NCBI RefSeq assembly: GCF_020523795.1
Contig: NZ_JAJALI010000009.1
Location: 122,501-186,500 of the forward strand
Reading direction: 5' to 3'
Origin: Ancylobacter sp. Lp-2
Lineage (GTDB): Bacteria > Pseudomonadota > Alphaproteobacteria > Rhizobiales > Xanthobacteraceae
Length of the DNA stretch: 64,000 bases
The translations under genes and the position numbers were made by a program. Each line of letters begins with the position of its first letter. Position 1 is the stretch's first letter. Of the stretch, positions 10,386 to 18,420 are shown piece by piece. The notes under the pieces were generated by a model. That model worked only from the letters and a program-made list of their open reading frames with translations, ran no database searches and was not told the origin of the DNA.

Positions 10386-11246
10386 CTACCCCTTGCGCCG
10401 GTGCGGCCGCTTGCAGACGCGGTCCAGCACGATGGCGAGCACGACGATGGCGAGGCCGGCCTCGAAGCCCATGGCGATGTTGACCGAGTTCAGCGCCCGC
10501 ACCACCGGCTTGCCGAGGCCGTCGGCGCCCACAAGGGCGGCGATCACCACCATGGACAGGCTCAGCATGATGCACTGGGTGACGCCGGCCATGATGGTCG
10601 GCAGCGCATAGGGCAGCTCGATCTTCCACAGCATCTGCGTGCGCGTGGCGCCGAAGGCCTTGCCGGCCTCGTAGAGATTGGCCGGCACCGAGGAAATGCC
10701 GAGATGGGTGAGGCGGATCGGCGCCGGAATGGCGAAGATCACCGTCGAGATCAGTCCCGGCACCACGCCGAGGCCAAACAGCACCAGCGTCGGGATGAGA
10801 TAGACGAAGGTGGGAATGGTTTGCATCAGGTCGAGAACGGGATGCAGCGCGGCATAGAGCCAGGGCCGGTGGGCGGCGGCGATGCCGACCGGCACCCCCA
10901 CCACCACGCAGACCAGCGTGGCGCAGAGCACCAGCGACAGGGTCTCCATGGTGGCCTGCCAGTAGCCGAGATTGGCGACCAGCAGCAGCGCGCCGACGAT
11001 GAAGACCACCAGCCCGACCGAGCGGTGCACCAGCCAGGCGCCGAGCGCGAACAGCGCGATCAGCAGCAGCGGCGGCACGAAGAGCAGAGCGCTGGTGAGA
11101 CCTGCGATCAGAGAGCCGAGCACCAGCGAGATGAAGTCGAACACGCTTTCCCCATGCTCGGTGAGCAGGTCGACGGCGTTCTTCAGCCACAGCCCAAGCG
11201 GGATCTTGTGCGCGGTCAGCCAGTCATAGATGGGCCAGTCAAACAT
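10386..11246 (-). CDS. choW: Choline/glycine betaine ABC transporter permease
   Basis: This 286-residue integral membrane protein belongs to the ProW/OpuAB family. It has several hydrophobic segments and the binding-protein-dependent transport signature around EAGKAFGATRTQMLWKIELP. I chose the ATG at 11246 (MFDWPIYDWL) because GGAGAG lies about 5 bases upstream; an in-frame start at 11267 lacks this. It forms the membrane pore of the choXWV importer. Confidence 0.9.
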   Translation of the reverse strand: MFDWPIYDWLTAHKIPLGLWLKNAVDLLTEHGESVFDFISLVLGSLIAGLTSALLFVPPLLLIALFALGAWLVHRSVGLVVFIVGALLLVANLGYWQATMETLSLVLCATLVCVVVGVPVGIAAAHRPWLYAALHPVLDLMQTIPTFVYLIPTLVLFGLGVVPGLISTVIFAIPAPIRLTHLGISSVPANLYEAGKAFGATRTQMLWKIELPYALPTIMAGVTQCIMLSLSMVVIAALVGADGLGKPVVRALNSVNIAMGFEAGLAIVVLAIVLDRVCKRPHRRKG

Positions 11247-11369
11247 GGGCGCTCTCCATGGACGCACCTCAGGCGCGCTCAGGCGCCGGGACGCCTTGGC
11301 CGGTCGGTCTGCGGACGGGGACCCTCCTCCGCGGCTACGGAGGAGGTGGGTCGCGGGTCGTGAGGCCGA

Positions 11370-12329
11370 TTAGAGGCCCAGGCTCTTCTTGACCGCCGGC
11401 ACGGCCGGCTGGCCGTCGATCGTGGTCACGCCGGCGAGCCAGGGCTGCCAGATGGACGGGTTGTCCTTCAGCCACTTCTTGGCGGCGGCACCCGGCTCCG
11501 TGCCGTCGAACAGGATGTAGCCCATCACCACGTTCTCGTCGCCGAGCGAGAACTTCAGGTTCTTGATCAGCGCGCCGACATTCGGACAGTCGGCGGCATA
11601 GCCGGCCCGCGTATTGGTGTAGACGGTGGCGCCGCCATAGTTCGGGCCGAAGACCTCGTCGCCGCCGTCGAGATATTTCAGCGGGAACTTCGAGTTCATC
11701 GGGTGCGGCTCCCAGCCGAGGAAGACGACCGGCTCTTTGCGCTTGGTGGCGCGCTCGACCTGCGCCAGCATGCCCTGCTCGCTGGATTCGACGAGATCGA
11801 AGCCCTTCAACCCGAACTTGTCGTCCTTGATCATGTCGAGGATCAGCCGGTTGCCGTCATTGCCCGGCTCGATGCCGTAGATCTTGCCGCCGAGCTTGTC
11901 CTTGAACTTGGCGATGTCGGCAAAGGACTTCAGGCCTTCATCATAGAGATAGGCGGGGACGGCGAGCGTGTACTTCGCTCCCTCGAGGTTGACGCCGATG
12001 ACGTCGACGGTCTTGTCGTCGCGATAGGGCTTCAGATCGGCTTCCATGGTCGGCATCCAGTTGCCGAGGAAGACGTCGATGTCCTTGGTCTGCATCGACT
12101 TGTAGGTGACAGGCACCGACAGCACCTGCGTCTTCGGCGCATAGCCGAGCGCTTCGAGGATGGCGGAGGTGATGGCGGTGGTGGCGGTGATGTCGGTCCA
12201 GCCGACATCGGCGAATTTGACCGCCTTGCAGGCGGCCGGCTCGGCGGCCTGCGCGCCCTGCCAGGCGGCCGGGGCGGCAAGGACGGTGAGGCCGAGAAGC
12301 ACGGTGGCGAAGGTGGAGAGGCTGCGCAT
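11370..12329 (-). CDS. choX: Choline/betaine ABC transporter substrate-binding protein
   Basis: This 319-residue periplasmic protein captures choline or a related quaternary amine for ChoWV. A signal peptide (about residues 1-28, ending AQAAEP) precedes an OpuAC-type fold with FADVGWTDITATTAI and FLGWEPHPMNSKFPL. Tryptophan and tyrosine residues of the kind that form the quaternary-amine cage are frequent. It is the first gene of the transporter operon, with 123 bases between it and choW, and is divergent from betI-betB. Its resemblance is to ChoX of Sinorhizobium, but ligand specificity cannot be read from sequence alone. Confidence 0.88.
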   Translation of the reverse strand: MRSLSTFATVLLGLTVLAAPAAWQGAQAAEPAACKAVKFADVGWTDITATTAITSAILEALGYAPKTQVLSVPVTYKSMQTKDIDVFLGNWMPTMEADLKPYRDDKTVDVIGVNLEGAKYTLAVPAYLYDEGLKSFADIAKFKDKLGGKIYGIEPGNDGNRLILDMIKDDKFGLKGFDLVESSEQGMLAQVERATKRKEPVVFLGWEPHPMNSKFPLKYLDGGDEVFGPNYGGATVYTNTRAGYAADCPNVGALIKNLKFSLGDENVVMGYILFDGTEPGAAAKKWLKDNPSIWQPWLAGVTTIDGQPAVPAVKKSLGL

Positions 12330-12497
12330 CTTTCGCTGTTCCCATTATGTCAAGGAACTGGCCGGCGGGCTGCCGCTCGTCATTGGGCGCGTCGATGAAA
12401 AGCGGCGCGCGGGCGGCATGCTCGACGGTCCAGTGTCTTGCTTCCGGCAGTCTATCCGGAAGAAGTGGTCTATGCATCCCGGCCGCTTGCGGCTCTT

Positions 12498-12513
12498 TTG
12501 AATGACAATTCAA
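12498..12513. promoter_or_regulatory. Candidate BetI operator (TTGAAT-N4-ATTCAA)
   Basis: A perfect inverted repeat, TTGAATGACAATTCAA, has 6-base arms and a 4-base spacer. TetR-family BetI operators in enterobacteria contain TTGAA/TTCAA-type arms, so this is a plausible repressor site upstream of choX. A second perfect palindrome, ACGAATTCGT, begins at 12516. Confidence 0.45.
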
Positions 12514-12664
12514 TAACGAATTCGTCCGTTTGTCATGCGTAATTTTTCGACGCTGAAATCGTGCCGTTGAACGGGATTTCAGCAGCGGCGATTTCAGGCG
12601 GCTCATCGCTCCCTTCTGGTGCGTTGCACAGAATTCGAGGGTTCGACATCGCCTGTCGGCTCGG

Positions 12665-12687
12665 TTATTATATGAGCGATCAATAAT
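12665..12687. promoter_or_regulatory. Second imperfect operator-like repeat before betI
   Basis: TTATTATATGAGCGATCAATAAT is a near-palindrome (ATTAT-TGA against TCA-ATAAT, with one extra base in the left arm), ending 20 bases before the betI-betB ATG. Its place between a possible promoter and the start codon suits a repressor site. Confidence 0.3.
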
Positions 12688-12707
12688 CGACCCGATGGAG
12701 ATCGCGC

Positions 12708-14777
12708 ATGGACAACCACGCTCGCCAGGACGAAGCCGCCGCCACCGGTGGACGACGGCGCGAAAGCGAGGAGGTCCGCCGCCAGCAGCTTATCGAGGCG
12801 ACCATCGATTCGCTCGCCGAGATTGGCTTCAACGCCTCGACGCTGGCGCAGATCGCCGGGCGCGCCGGCGTCTCGCCGGGGCTGGTCGCCCATTATTTCG
12901 GCGACAAGGACGGGCTGCTGGAGGCGACGCTGCGCTTCCTAGCCGCGCGCGTCGCGCGAGGCACGGCGCAGCGCCTCGCCGCCGCCGCCTCGCCGCGCGA
13001 GCGGGTGGAGGCGGTGATCGAGGCCAATCTGGCCCCCGAGGAATTCGGCAAGCCGAGCAGCAGCGTCTGGCTGGCCTTCTGGGGGCAGGCGCTGCATTCC
13101 GAGCGGCTGCGGCGGGTGCAGAAGGTCTACCAGTCGCGCATGCGCTCCAATCTGCGCCATGCGGTGCGTCCGCTGGTGCGCGAGGAGGAGGCCGACCGCA
13201 TCGCCATCGCGGTGGCGGCGATCATCGACGGCCTGTGGCTGCGCTCCACTCTGTCCGCCACCGGCGAGACGGATTCGGCTTCGGCCCGGGCCATCGCGTC
13301 GGCCTTCGTCGATGCGCAGATCGCCGCAACGCCCTGTGCCGCGCCCGCCGGCGGGCCGGCGGTTCGGCGGGCGCGGCATTTCGAGACCGTCAATCCGGCG
13401 ACTGGCGAGGTGCTGGCCGAGATCGCCATCGACGGCGAGGCCGAGGTCGAGGCGGCGGTTGCCGCCGCCCGCAAGGGCCAGAAGGACTGGGCGGCGATGA
13501 CCGGCGCCGAGCGCGGGCGCACCCTTAAGCGCGTCGCCGATATCCTGCGCAGCCGCAATGACGAACTCGCCCGGCTGGAGACCCTCGATACCGGCAAGCC
13601 GATCCAGGAAACCGGCGTCGTCGACGTGCTCTCCGGCGCCGATTGCCTCGATTACTATGCCGGCCTCGCCGCCACGCTTACCGGCGAGCATGTCGACCTC
13701 GGCCCCGTTGCCTTCGGCTATACGCGGCGCGAGCCGCTGGGCGTCGTCGCCGGCATCGGCGCCTGGAACTACCCGCTGCAGATCGCCTGCTGGAAGGCGG
13801 CACCGGCGCTCGCCTGCGGCAATGCGATGATCTTCAAGCCGGCCGAGCTCACTCCGCTCACCGCCGTGAAGCTCATGGAGATCATGCGCGAGGCCGGCGT
13901 GCCCGAGGGCGTGTTCCAGGTGGTGCAGGGCTTCGCCGAGACCGGGCGGCTGCTCACCCGCCATCCCGCCATCCCCAAGGTGTCGCTCACCGGGGAGGTC
14001 GGCACCGGCAAGAAGGTGATGGCCGATGCCAGCGCCACGTTGAAGCAGGTGACGCTGGAGCTCGGCGGCAAGTCGCCTTTGATCGTGTTCGAGGATGCCG
14101 ACCTCGAGGACGCCGTCTCGGGCGCGCTGCTCGCCAATTTCTATTCGGCCGGCGAGGTGTGTTCCAACGGCACCCGTGTCTTCGTGCAGGAAGGCGTGCG
14201 GGCGGCGTTTCTCGAAAAGCTGGTCGCCCGCGTCGAGAAGATGGTGGTCGGCGATCCGCTCGATCCGGCGACGCAGGTCGGTGCGCTGATCTCGCCGCCA
14301 CACATGGAGAAGGTGCTCTCCTACATCGCGCGCGGCCGGGCCGGCGGGGCGCGGCTGCTCACCGGCGGATACCGGGTAACAAAGGGCGGGCTCGATCGCG
14401 GCTGCTTCGTCGCGCCGACGGTGTTCGACGGCTGCCGCGACGACATGGCCATCGTGCGCGAGGAGATCTTCGGCCCAGTGATGGCGGTGCTGTCCTTCGA
14501 GGACGAGAGCGAGGTGATCGCGCGCGCCAACGACACGCGGTTCGGGCTGGCCGCCGGCGTGTTCACCCGCGATCTCGCCCGCGCCCACCGGGTGATCGCC
14601 CGGCTGGAAGCGGGCACCTGCTGGATCAACCACTACAATGTCACGCCGATCGAGCTGCCCTTCGGCGGCGTCAAGCAATCCGGTCTCGGCCGCGAGAACG
14701 GCAAGGCGGCGATCGAGCACTACACCCAATTGAAGAGCGTCTACGTCAATCTTGGCCCGGTGGAGGCCCCCTATTGA
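12708..14777 (+). CDS. betB: BetI repressor fused in frame to betaine-aldehyde dehydrogenase BetB
   Basis: One 689-codon frame encodes two proteins that are normally separate. Residues about 20-207 match the TetR-family choline sensor BetI: the [31 protein letters not shown], then [10 protein letters not shown] and [11 protein letters not shown]. Residues about 225-689 match BetB, which oxidises betaine aldehyde to glycine betaine with NAD(P)+. They include [27 protein letters not shown], the general base in LELGGKSP (Glu451) and the nucleophile in GEVCSNGTR (Cys485). A linker rich in Ala, Pro and Gly joins them. BetB normally opens with about 20 residues carrying a beta pair (xLYIxGxY) before FETINPATG. 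These are absent, and I see no internal ATG that would restart BetB. The betA start overlaps the stop (TGATG). A lost stop through sequence error cannot be excluded. Confidence 0.88.
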   Translation: MDNHARQDEAAATGGRRRESEEVRRQQLIEATIDSLAEIGFNASTLAQIAGRAGVSPGLVAHYFGDKDGLLEATLRFLAARVARGTAQRLAAAASPRERVEAVIEANLAPEEFGKPSSSVWLAFWGQALHSERLRRVQKVYQSRMRSNLRHAVRPLVREEEADRIAIAVAAIIDGLWLRSTLSATGETDSASARAIASAFVDAQIAATPCAAPAGGPAVRRARHFETVNPATGEVLAEIAIDGEAEVEAAVAAARKGQKDWAAMTGAERGRTLKRVADILRSRNDELARLETLDTGKPIQETGVVDVLSGADCLDYYAGLAATLTGEHVDLGPVAFGYTRREPLGVVAGIGAWNYPLQIACWKAAPALACGNAMIFKPAELTPLTAVKLMEIMREAGVPEGVFQVVQGFAETGRLLTRHPAIPKVSLTGEVGTGKKVMADASATLKQVTLELGGKSPLIVFEDADLEDAVSGALLANFYSAGEVCSNGTRVFVQEGVRAAFLEKLVARVEKMVVGDPLDPATQVGALISPPHMEKVLSYIARGRAGGARLLTGGYRVTKGGLDRGCFVAPTVFDGCRDDMAIVREEIFGPVMAVLSFEDESEVIARANDTRFGLAAGVFTRDLARAHRVIARLEAGTCWINHYNVTPIELPFGGVKQSGLGRENGKAAIEHYTQLKSVYVNLGPVEAPY

Positions 14778-16456
14778 TGGCTGGCACGGCGGACGGGTTC
14801 GACCAGGAGTTCGACTACATCATCGTCGGCGCCGGTTCGGCCGGTTGCGTGCTGGCCGACCGGCTCACCGCCAGCGGCGAGAACCGGGTGCTGGTGCTTG
14901 AGTTCGGCGGCTCCGACCGCTCGATCTTCATCCAGATGCCGAGCGCGCTGTCCATTCCGATGAACATGCCGCGCTACAGTTGGATGTATGAGAGCGAGCC
15001 CGAGCCCGGCCTCGGCGGGCGGCGGATGCACTGCCCGCGCGGCAAGGTGCTGGGGGGCTCCTCCTCCATCAACGGCATGGTGTATGTCCGCGGCAACCCC
15101 GCCGATTTCGACGGCTGGCAGGAGCAGGGCGCGCAGGGCTGGTCCTATGCCGATGTGCTGCCCTATTTCCGGCGCGCCGAGAGCCGGCAGGAGGGGGGCG
15201 ACGCCTATCGTGGGAGCGAGGGGCCGCTCGCCACCCGCTATGGCAGCCTCGCCAACCCGCTGCACCACGCCTTCATCGACGCGGCGCTCGAGGCCGGCTA
15301 TCCGGCGAGCGAGGACATCAACGGCTACGCCCAGGAAGGCTTCGGGCGCATGGACATGACGGTGAAGGACGGCGTGCGCTGGTCCGCCGCCAAAGCCTAT
15401 CTGCGCCCGGCGATGCAGCGGGCGAACCTCAAGGTCGAGACCCATGCGCGGGTGACGCGGGTGCTGTTCGAGGGGCGCCGCGCCATCGGCGTCGCCTATG
15501 AGCAGGGCGACGTGCGCCGGCAGGCGAAGGCGGCGCGCGAGGTGATCCTCGCCGGCGGGCCGGTCAACTCGCCGCAACTCTTGAAGCTTTCTGGCGTCGG
15601 GCCGGGTGCTGAATTGCGCGGACATGGCATCGAGGTGGTCGCCGACCGGGCGGGGGTGGGCGAAAACCTGCAGGACCACCTCGAATTCTATTTCCAGGTC
15701 GCCTGCAAGCAGCCGATCACGCTGTATTCCTCCATGGGGCTGGCGGCCCGCGCGGGCATCGGCCTGCGCTGGCTGCTGCGCAAGGACGGGCTGGGCGCGA
15801 CCAATCACTTCGAGAGCTGCGGTTTCATCCGCTCGCGGCCGGGGGTGGCCTATCCCGACGTCCAGTATCACTTCCTGCCGCTCGCCGTGACCTATGACGG
15901 CCAGGGGCTGGCCTCCGAGCATGGTTTCCAGGCGCATGTCGGGCCGATGCGCTCCAAGAGCCGCGGCTGGGTGCGCCTGCGGTCGGCGGACCCGGCGGAG
16001 AAGCCGCGCCTATTCTTCAACTATATGAGCCACCCGGACGACTGGACGGAGATGCGCGCCTGCGTGCGGCTCACCCGCGAGATCTTCGCCCAGAAGGCGT
16101 TCGATCCCTATCGCGGTCGCGAGATCCAGCCGGGGGCCGATGTGGTGGACGATGAGGCCATCGACGCCTTCATCCGCGACAAGGTGGAGAGTGCCTATCA
16201 CCCCTCCTGCACCTGCAAGATGGGCGCGCCTGCCGACCCGATGGCGGTGGTCGATCCGCAGGCGCGGGTGATCGGCGTCGAGGGGCTGCGGGTGGTCGAT
16301 TCCTCGATCATGCCCTCGGTGACCACCGGCAATCTCAACGCGCCGACCATCATGCTGGCGGAGAAGGCGGCCGACCACATTCTCGGCCGGCCGGCGCTCG
16401 CCCCCTCCAATGCGCCCTATTACAAGGCGGCGAACTGGCAGCACGCCCAGCGCTGA
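14777..16456 (+). CDS. betA: Choline dehydrogenase BetA
   Basis: BetA is a membrane-associated FAD flavoprotein of the GMC family that oxidises choline to betaine aldehyde. The 559-residue protein carries the Rossmann motif VGAGSAGC at 17-24, the GMC signatures RGKVLGGSSSINGMVYVRG and GGPVNSPQLLKLSGVG, and the C-terminal active-site region SAYHPSCTCKMG followed by NLNAPTIMLAEKAAD. Its ATG overlaps the betI-betB stop by one base, so translation is probably coupled. Its stop lies 3 bases from the end of the convergent etfB. Confidence 0.95.
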   Translation: MAGTADGFDQEFDYIIVGAGSAGCVLADRLTASGENRVLVLEFGGSDRSIFIQMPSALSIPMNMPRYSWMYESEPEPGLGGRRMHCPRGKVLGGSSSINGMVYVRGNPADFDGWQEQGAQGWSYADVLPYFRRAESRQEGGDAYRGSEGPLATRYGSLANPLHHAFIDAALEAGYPASEDINGYAQEGFGRMDMTVKDGVRWSAAKAYLRPAMQRANLKVETHARVTRVLFEGRRAIGVAYEQGDVRRQAKAAREVILAGGPVNSPQLLKLSGVGPGAELRGHGIEVVADRAGVGENLQDHLEFYFQVACKQPITLYSSMGLAARAGIGLRWLLRKDGLGATNHFESCGFIRSRPGVAYPDVQYHFLPLAVTYDGQGLASEHGFQAHVGPMRSKSRGWVRLRSADPAEKPRLFFNYMSHPDDWTEMRACVRLTREIFAQKAFDPYRGREIQPGADVVDDEAIDAFIRDKVESAYHPSCTCKMGAPADPMAVVDPQARVIGVEGLRVVDSSIMPSVTTGNLNAPTIMLAEKAADHILGRPALAPSNAPYYKAANWQHAQR

Positions 16457-16459
16457 GGT

Positions 16460-17227
16460 TCAGCCGCCGGCCGCCGGCTTCAAGATACCGATGGCGCGCA
16501 GATGGTTGAGGATCGCCTGCGCGGCCTCCTCGGGCGAGGGATCGACCATCACCCGCCCGCCGGGACCGGCCGCCTGCGTCGCTGCCCTCAGCCGCTCGGC
16601 GGCACCGGCGCCGGCCGCCGCCGAGGCGATGAGGCGGGGACGGGGACGATAGGGACGTTCCTCCATCGCCGGCTCGTCGGGCGGGGCGGGGATACCGATG
16701 GCTGTCTCGACCTGTCCCTCGCGCGCGGCGCCGAGGGCGAAGCTCGCCGCCGCCGGGGCGGCCGGATGCACGGTGACGACCGCCGGCAGCCGCAGCCGCC
16801 AGCGGCGACGAGCGCCCTTGGGCAACGCCTGGATCACCTCCAGCACGCCACCTTCCACCGCAAGGGCGACGGCATCGGCGACGATCGGCCAGCCGAGTGC
16901 CTCGGCGAGGCGGTAGGGCAGCAGGCCGGTCTGGTCCCCGGCGCCGGCGCGCCGGCCGGCAAGGACGAGGTCGGGCGCCTCGGTGCCGATGGCGGCGACG
17001 AGGCTGGGTAGCGGGTCGTGTCCGGCGAGGATTTTGCGGTGCTCGAGCCGCGCGAGGCCGTGGCCCAGCGCGCCGCGTGCCGCCTCGGCGTCCGGCCCGG
17101 CATGCAGGCCGGTCACCTCGTCGGCGAGGCTGCGGGCGAGGTTGATGGCTTGCAGTTCAGTCGGCGCCGGTGCCGGGCGGCCGGAGACCGGGTGGCGAGC
17201 ATCGGACAGCAGCACCAGCGTCTTCAT
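16460..17227 (-). CDS. etfB: Electron transfer flavoprotein beta subunit (dimethylglycine pathway)
   Basis: This 255-residue protein belongs to the ETF beta family (opening MKTLVLLSDARHPVSGR, with PDLVLAGRRAGAGDQTGLLPYRLAEALGWP as the conserved signature region). It is the last gene of the unit dgcA-dgcB-etfA-etfB and overlaps etfA by 4 bases. It probably accepts electrons from DgcAB. The sequence diverges from housekeeping EtfB, which fits a dedicated catabolic copy of the kind found beside dgcAB in Pseudomonas. Confidence 0.85.
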   Translation of the reverse strand: MKTLVLLSDARHPVSGRPAPAPTELQAINLARSLADEVTGLHAGPDAEAARGALGHGLARLEHRKILAGHDPLPSLVAAIGTEAPDLVLAGRRAGAGDQTGLLPYRLAEALGWPIVADAVALAVEGGVLEVIQALPKGARRRWRLRLPAVVTVHPAAPAAASFALGAAREGQVETAIGIPAPPDEPAMEERPYRPRPRLIASAAAGAGAAERLRAATQAAGPGGRVMVDPSPEEAAQAILNHLRAIGILKPAAGG

Positions 17228-18420
17228 TGCCGGCCCTCCGCCTTCAGCGCGGCGATCAGTGCCGGCATCACCTGCTGGGCATCGGCGATGATCGCGAGGC
17301 CGGCGCGCTCGACCATGGCGGCATGCAGGTCGGTATTGACGGCCACCACGTGCTCGCAGCGGGCGACGCCCTGCAAATGCTGCGGCGCGCCGGAAATACC
17401 GAGCGCGAGATAGCAGGCGGCTTCCAGCACCGTACCGGAGGCGCCGACCTGGGCGGCGCGTGGCATCAGACCGGCATCGCACACCATGCGGCTGGCTCCC
17501 GGCGTGGCGCCCAGCGCCCGGGCGAGCTCGCGGAACAGCTCGAAATCGGTCACGCCGCTGCCGGCCGAGACCACGAAATCCGCTTCCGCCAATGGCAGCG
17601 CGTCGGCGGCGACCGGCAGGTCTTCGACCGACAGGATCGCTTCATGCGCGGGTGTCGGGGCGATCTCCGGCGGCTCCAGCCGACGCGCTTCATGGGCGGG
17701 GCCGGTGTGCGGCAGCTGGGCGTCCGGAGCCAGTGTCACGAGGCGCGGCGGCGCGGTGCGCTGCTCGACATGGCGATTGCCGGCCGGCCTTGTGGCGAGC
17801 CTGGCGGTGAGGCTTTCGGCGCCGGTAAACAGCGTTTCGCCGATGCGAGCGGCAAGGCGGCGGGCGAGATCGCCGCCGGCCGCGCTTTCGGGAAACAGCA
17901 TATGACGCGGTTGCAGGGCCGCGAACAGGGCGGCGAGGGCGCCCATGCGCATGGCGGGATCGCCGCTGGCCGGCGCGGTGAGCGCAACCGTGCGGTCGAC
18001 GCCGGCGGTGCCGAGACCGTCGACCGCGCCGAAGGTCAGGGTCAGCACCGCGCCGCCGCCGGCATCGGCGAGCAGGCGGGCGGTGCCGAGCAACTGGCGG
18101 TCGAGCGGGGTAAGCCGGCCTCCGGGAGCGTCGGGCACCACGGCGATGAGGAAAGCGGGGGCCTCGATGATCCGGATGGTGGGTGCGACGAGCGGCTCGG
18201 CCGCGAGGGGCGGAGCTGCCAGGGGGCCGGCAGCCCGGCCCGAGCGGTCGAGCCGCAGCCGCGCCGCGCCGGGGACCCGCGCGGCTTCGGCTTCCCGGCG
18301 CGGGTCGCGCCTGAGGCGGCCGACAGAAGGCGGCAGGTCGAGGCGCCAGCGCGGCCGGGCGCTGCCGGCAAGGCGGCGAACCTCGCGCTCCTCGCGCGGG
18401 TCGCGGCGTGTCCGGCTCAT
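17224..18420 (-). CDS. etfA: Electron transfer flavoprotein alpha subunit with N-terminal extension
   Basis: The C-terminal half is the EtfA FAD domain: SAGSGVTDFELFRELARALG, GASRMVCDAGLMPRAAQVGASG and LALGISGAPQHLQG. The 398-residue length exceeds that of housekeeping EtfA (about 310) because of an N-terminal region of about 80 residues starting MSRTRRDPREER, rich in arginine and proline. Dimethylglycine-linked EtfA proteins of Pseudomonas share this extension, as I recall them. The ATG at 18420 overlaps the dgcB stop by 4 bases; the frame is open further upstream only as a shadow of dgcB. It should pass electrons from DgcAB toward the quinone pool. Confidence 0.85.
   Translation of the reverse strand: MSRTRRDPREEREVRRLAGSARPRWRLDLPPSVGRLRRDPRREAEAARVPGAARLRLDRSGRAAGPLAAPPLAAEPLVAPTIRIIEAPAFLIAVVPDAPGGRLTPLDRQLLGTARLLADAGGGAVLTLTFGAVDGLGTAGVDRTVALTAPASGDPAMRMGALAALFAALQPRHMLFPESAAGGDLARRLAARIGETLFTGAESLTARLATRPAGNRHVEQRTAPPRLVTLAPDAQLPHTGPAHEARRLEPPEIAPTPAHEAILSVEDLPVAADALPLAEADFVVSAGSGVTDFELFRELARALGATPGASRMVCDAGLMPRAAQVGASGTVLEAACYLALGISGAPQHLQGVARCEHVVAVNTDLHAAMVERAGLAIIADAQQVMPALIAALKAEGRQ

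Larger units (their letters stand above)
12330..12707. promoter_or_regulatory. Divergent choX / betI-betB control region
   Basis: These 378 bases separate two divergent transcription units and contain no convincing gene. The stretch 12495-12560 is AT-rich compared with its surroundings and contains two operator-like palindromes listed separately. The arrangement suits joint control of choline uptake and oxidation by BetI, which represses bet genes until choline is present in other bacteria. Confidence 0.6.

Noticed and set aside
10375..11190. Upstream extension of the choV frame through the permease gene
   Set aside because: The extra residues are an out-of-phase reading of choW; a good ATG for choV is at 10374 and choW is well conserved in its own frame.
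13314..13500. ATG at 13314 as a separate BetB start
   Set aside because: That ATG is in a different phase; it yields an Arg/Pro-rich peptide rather than BetB, so it cannot rescue a separate BetB without a frameshift.
13643..14776. Upstream extension of the betA frame through betB
   Set aside because: The extension is Arg/His-rich and reads betB out of phase; betA starts at 14777 with its FAD motif in the expected position.
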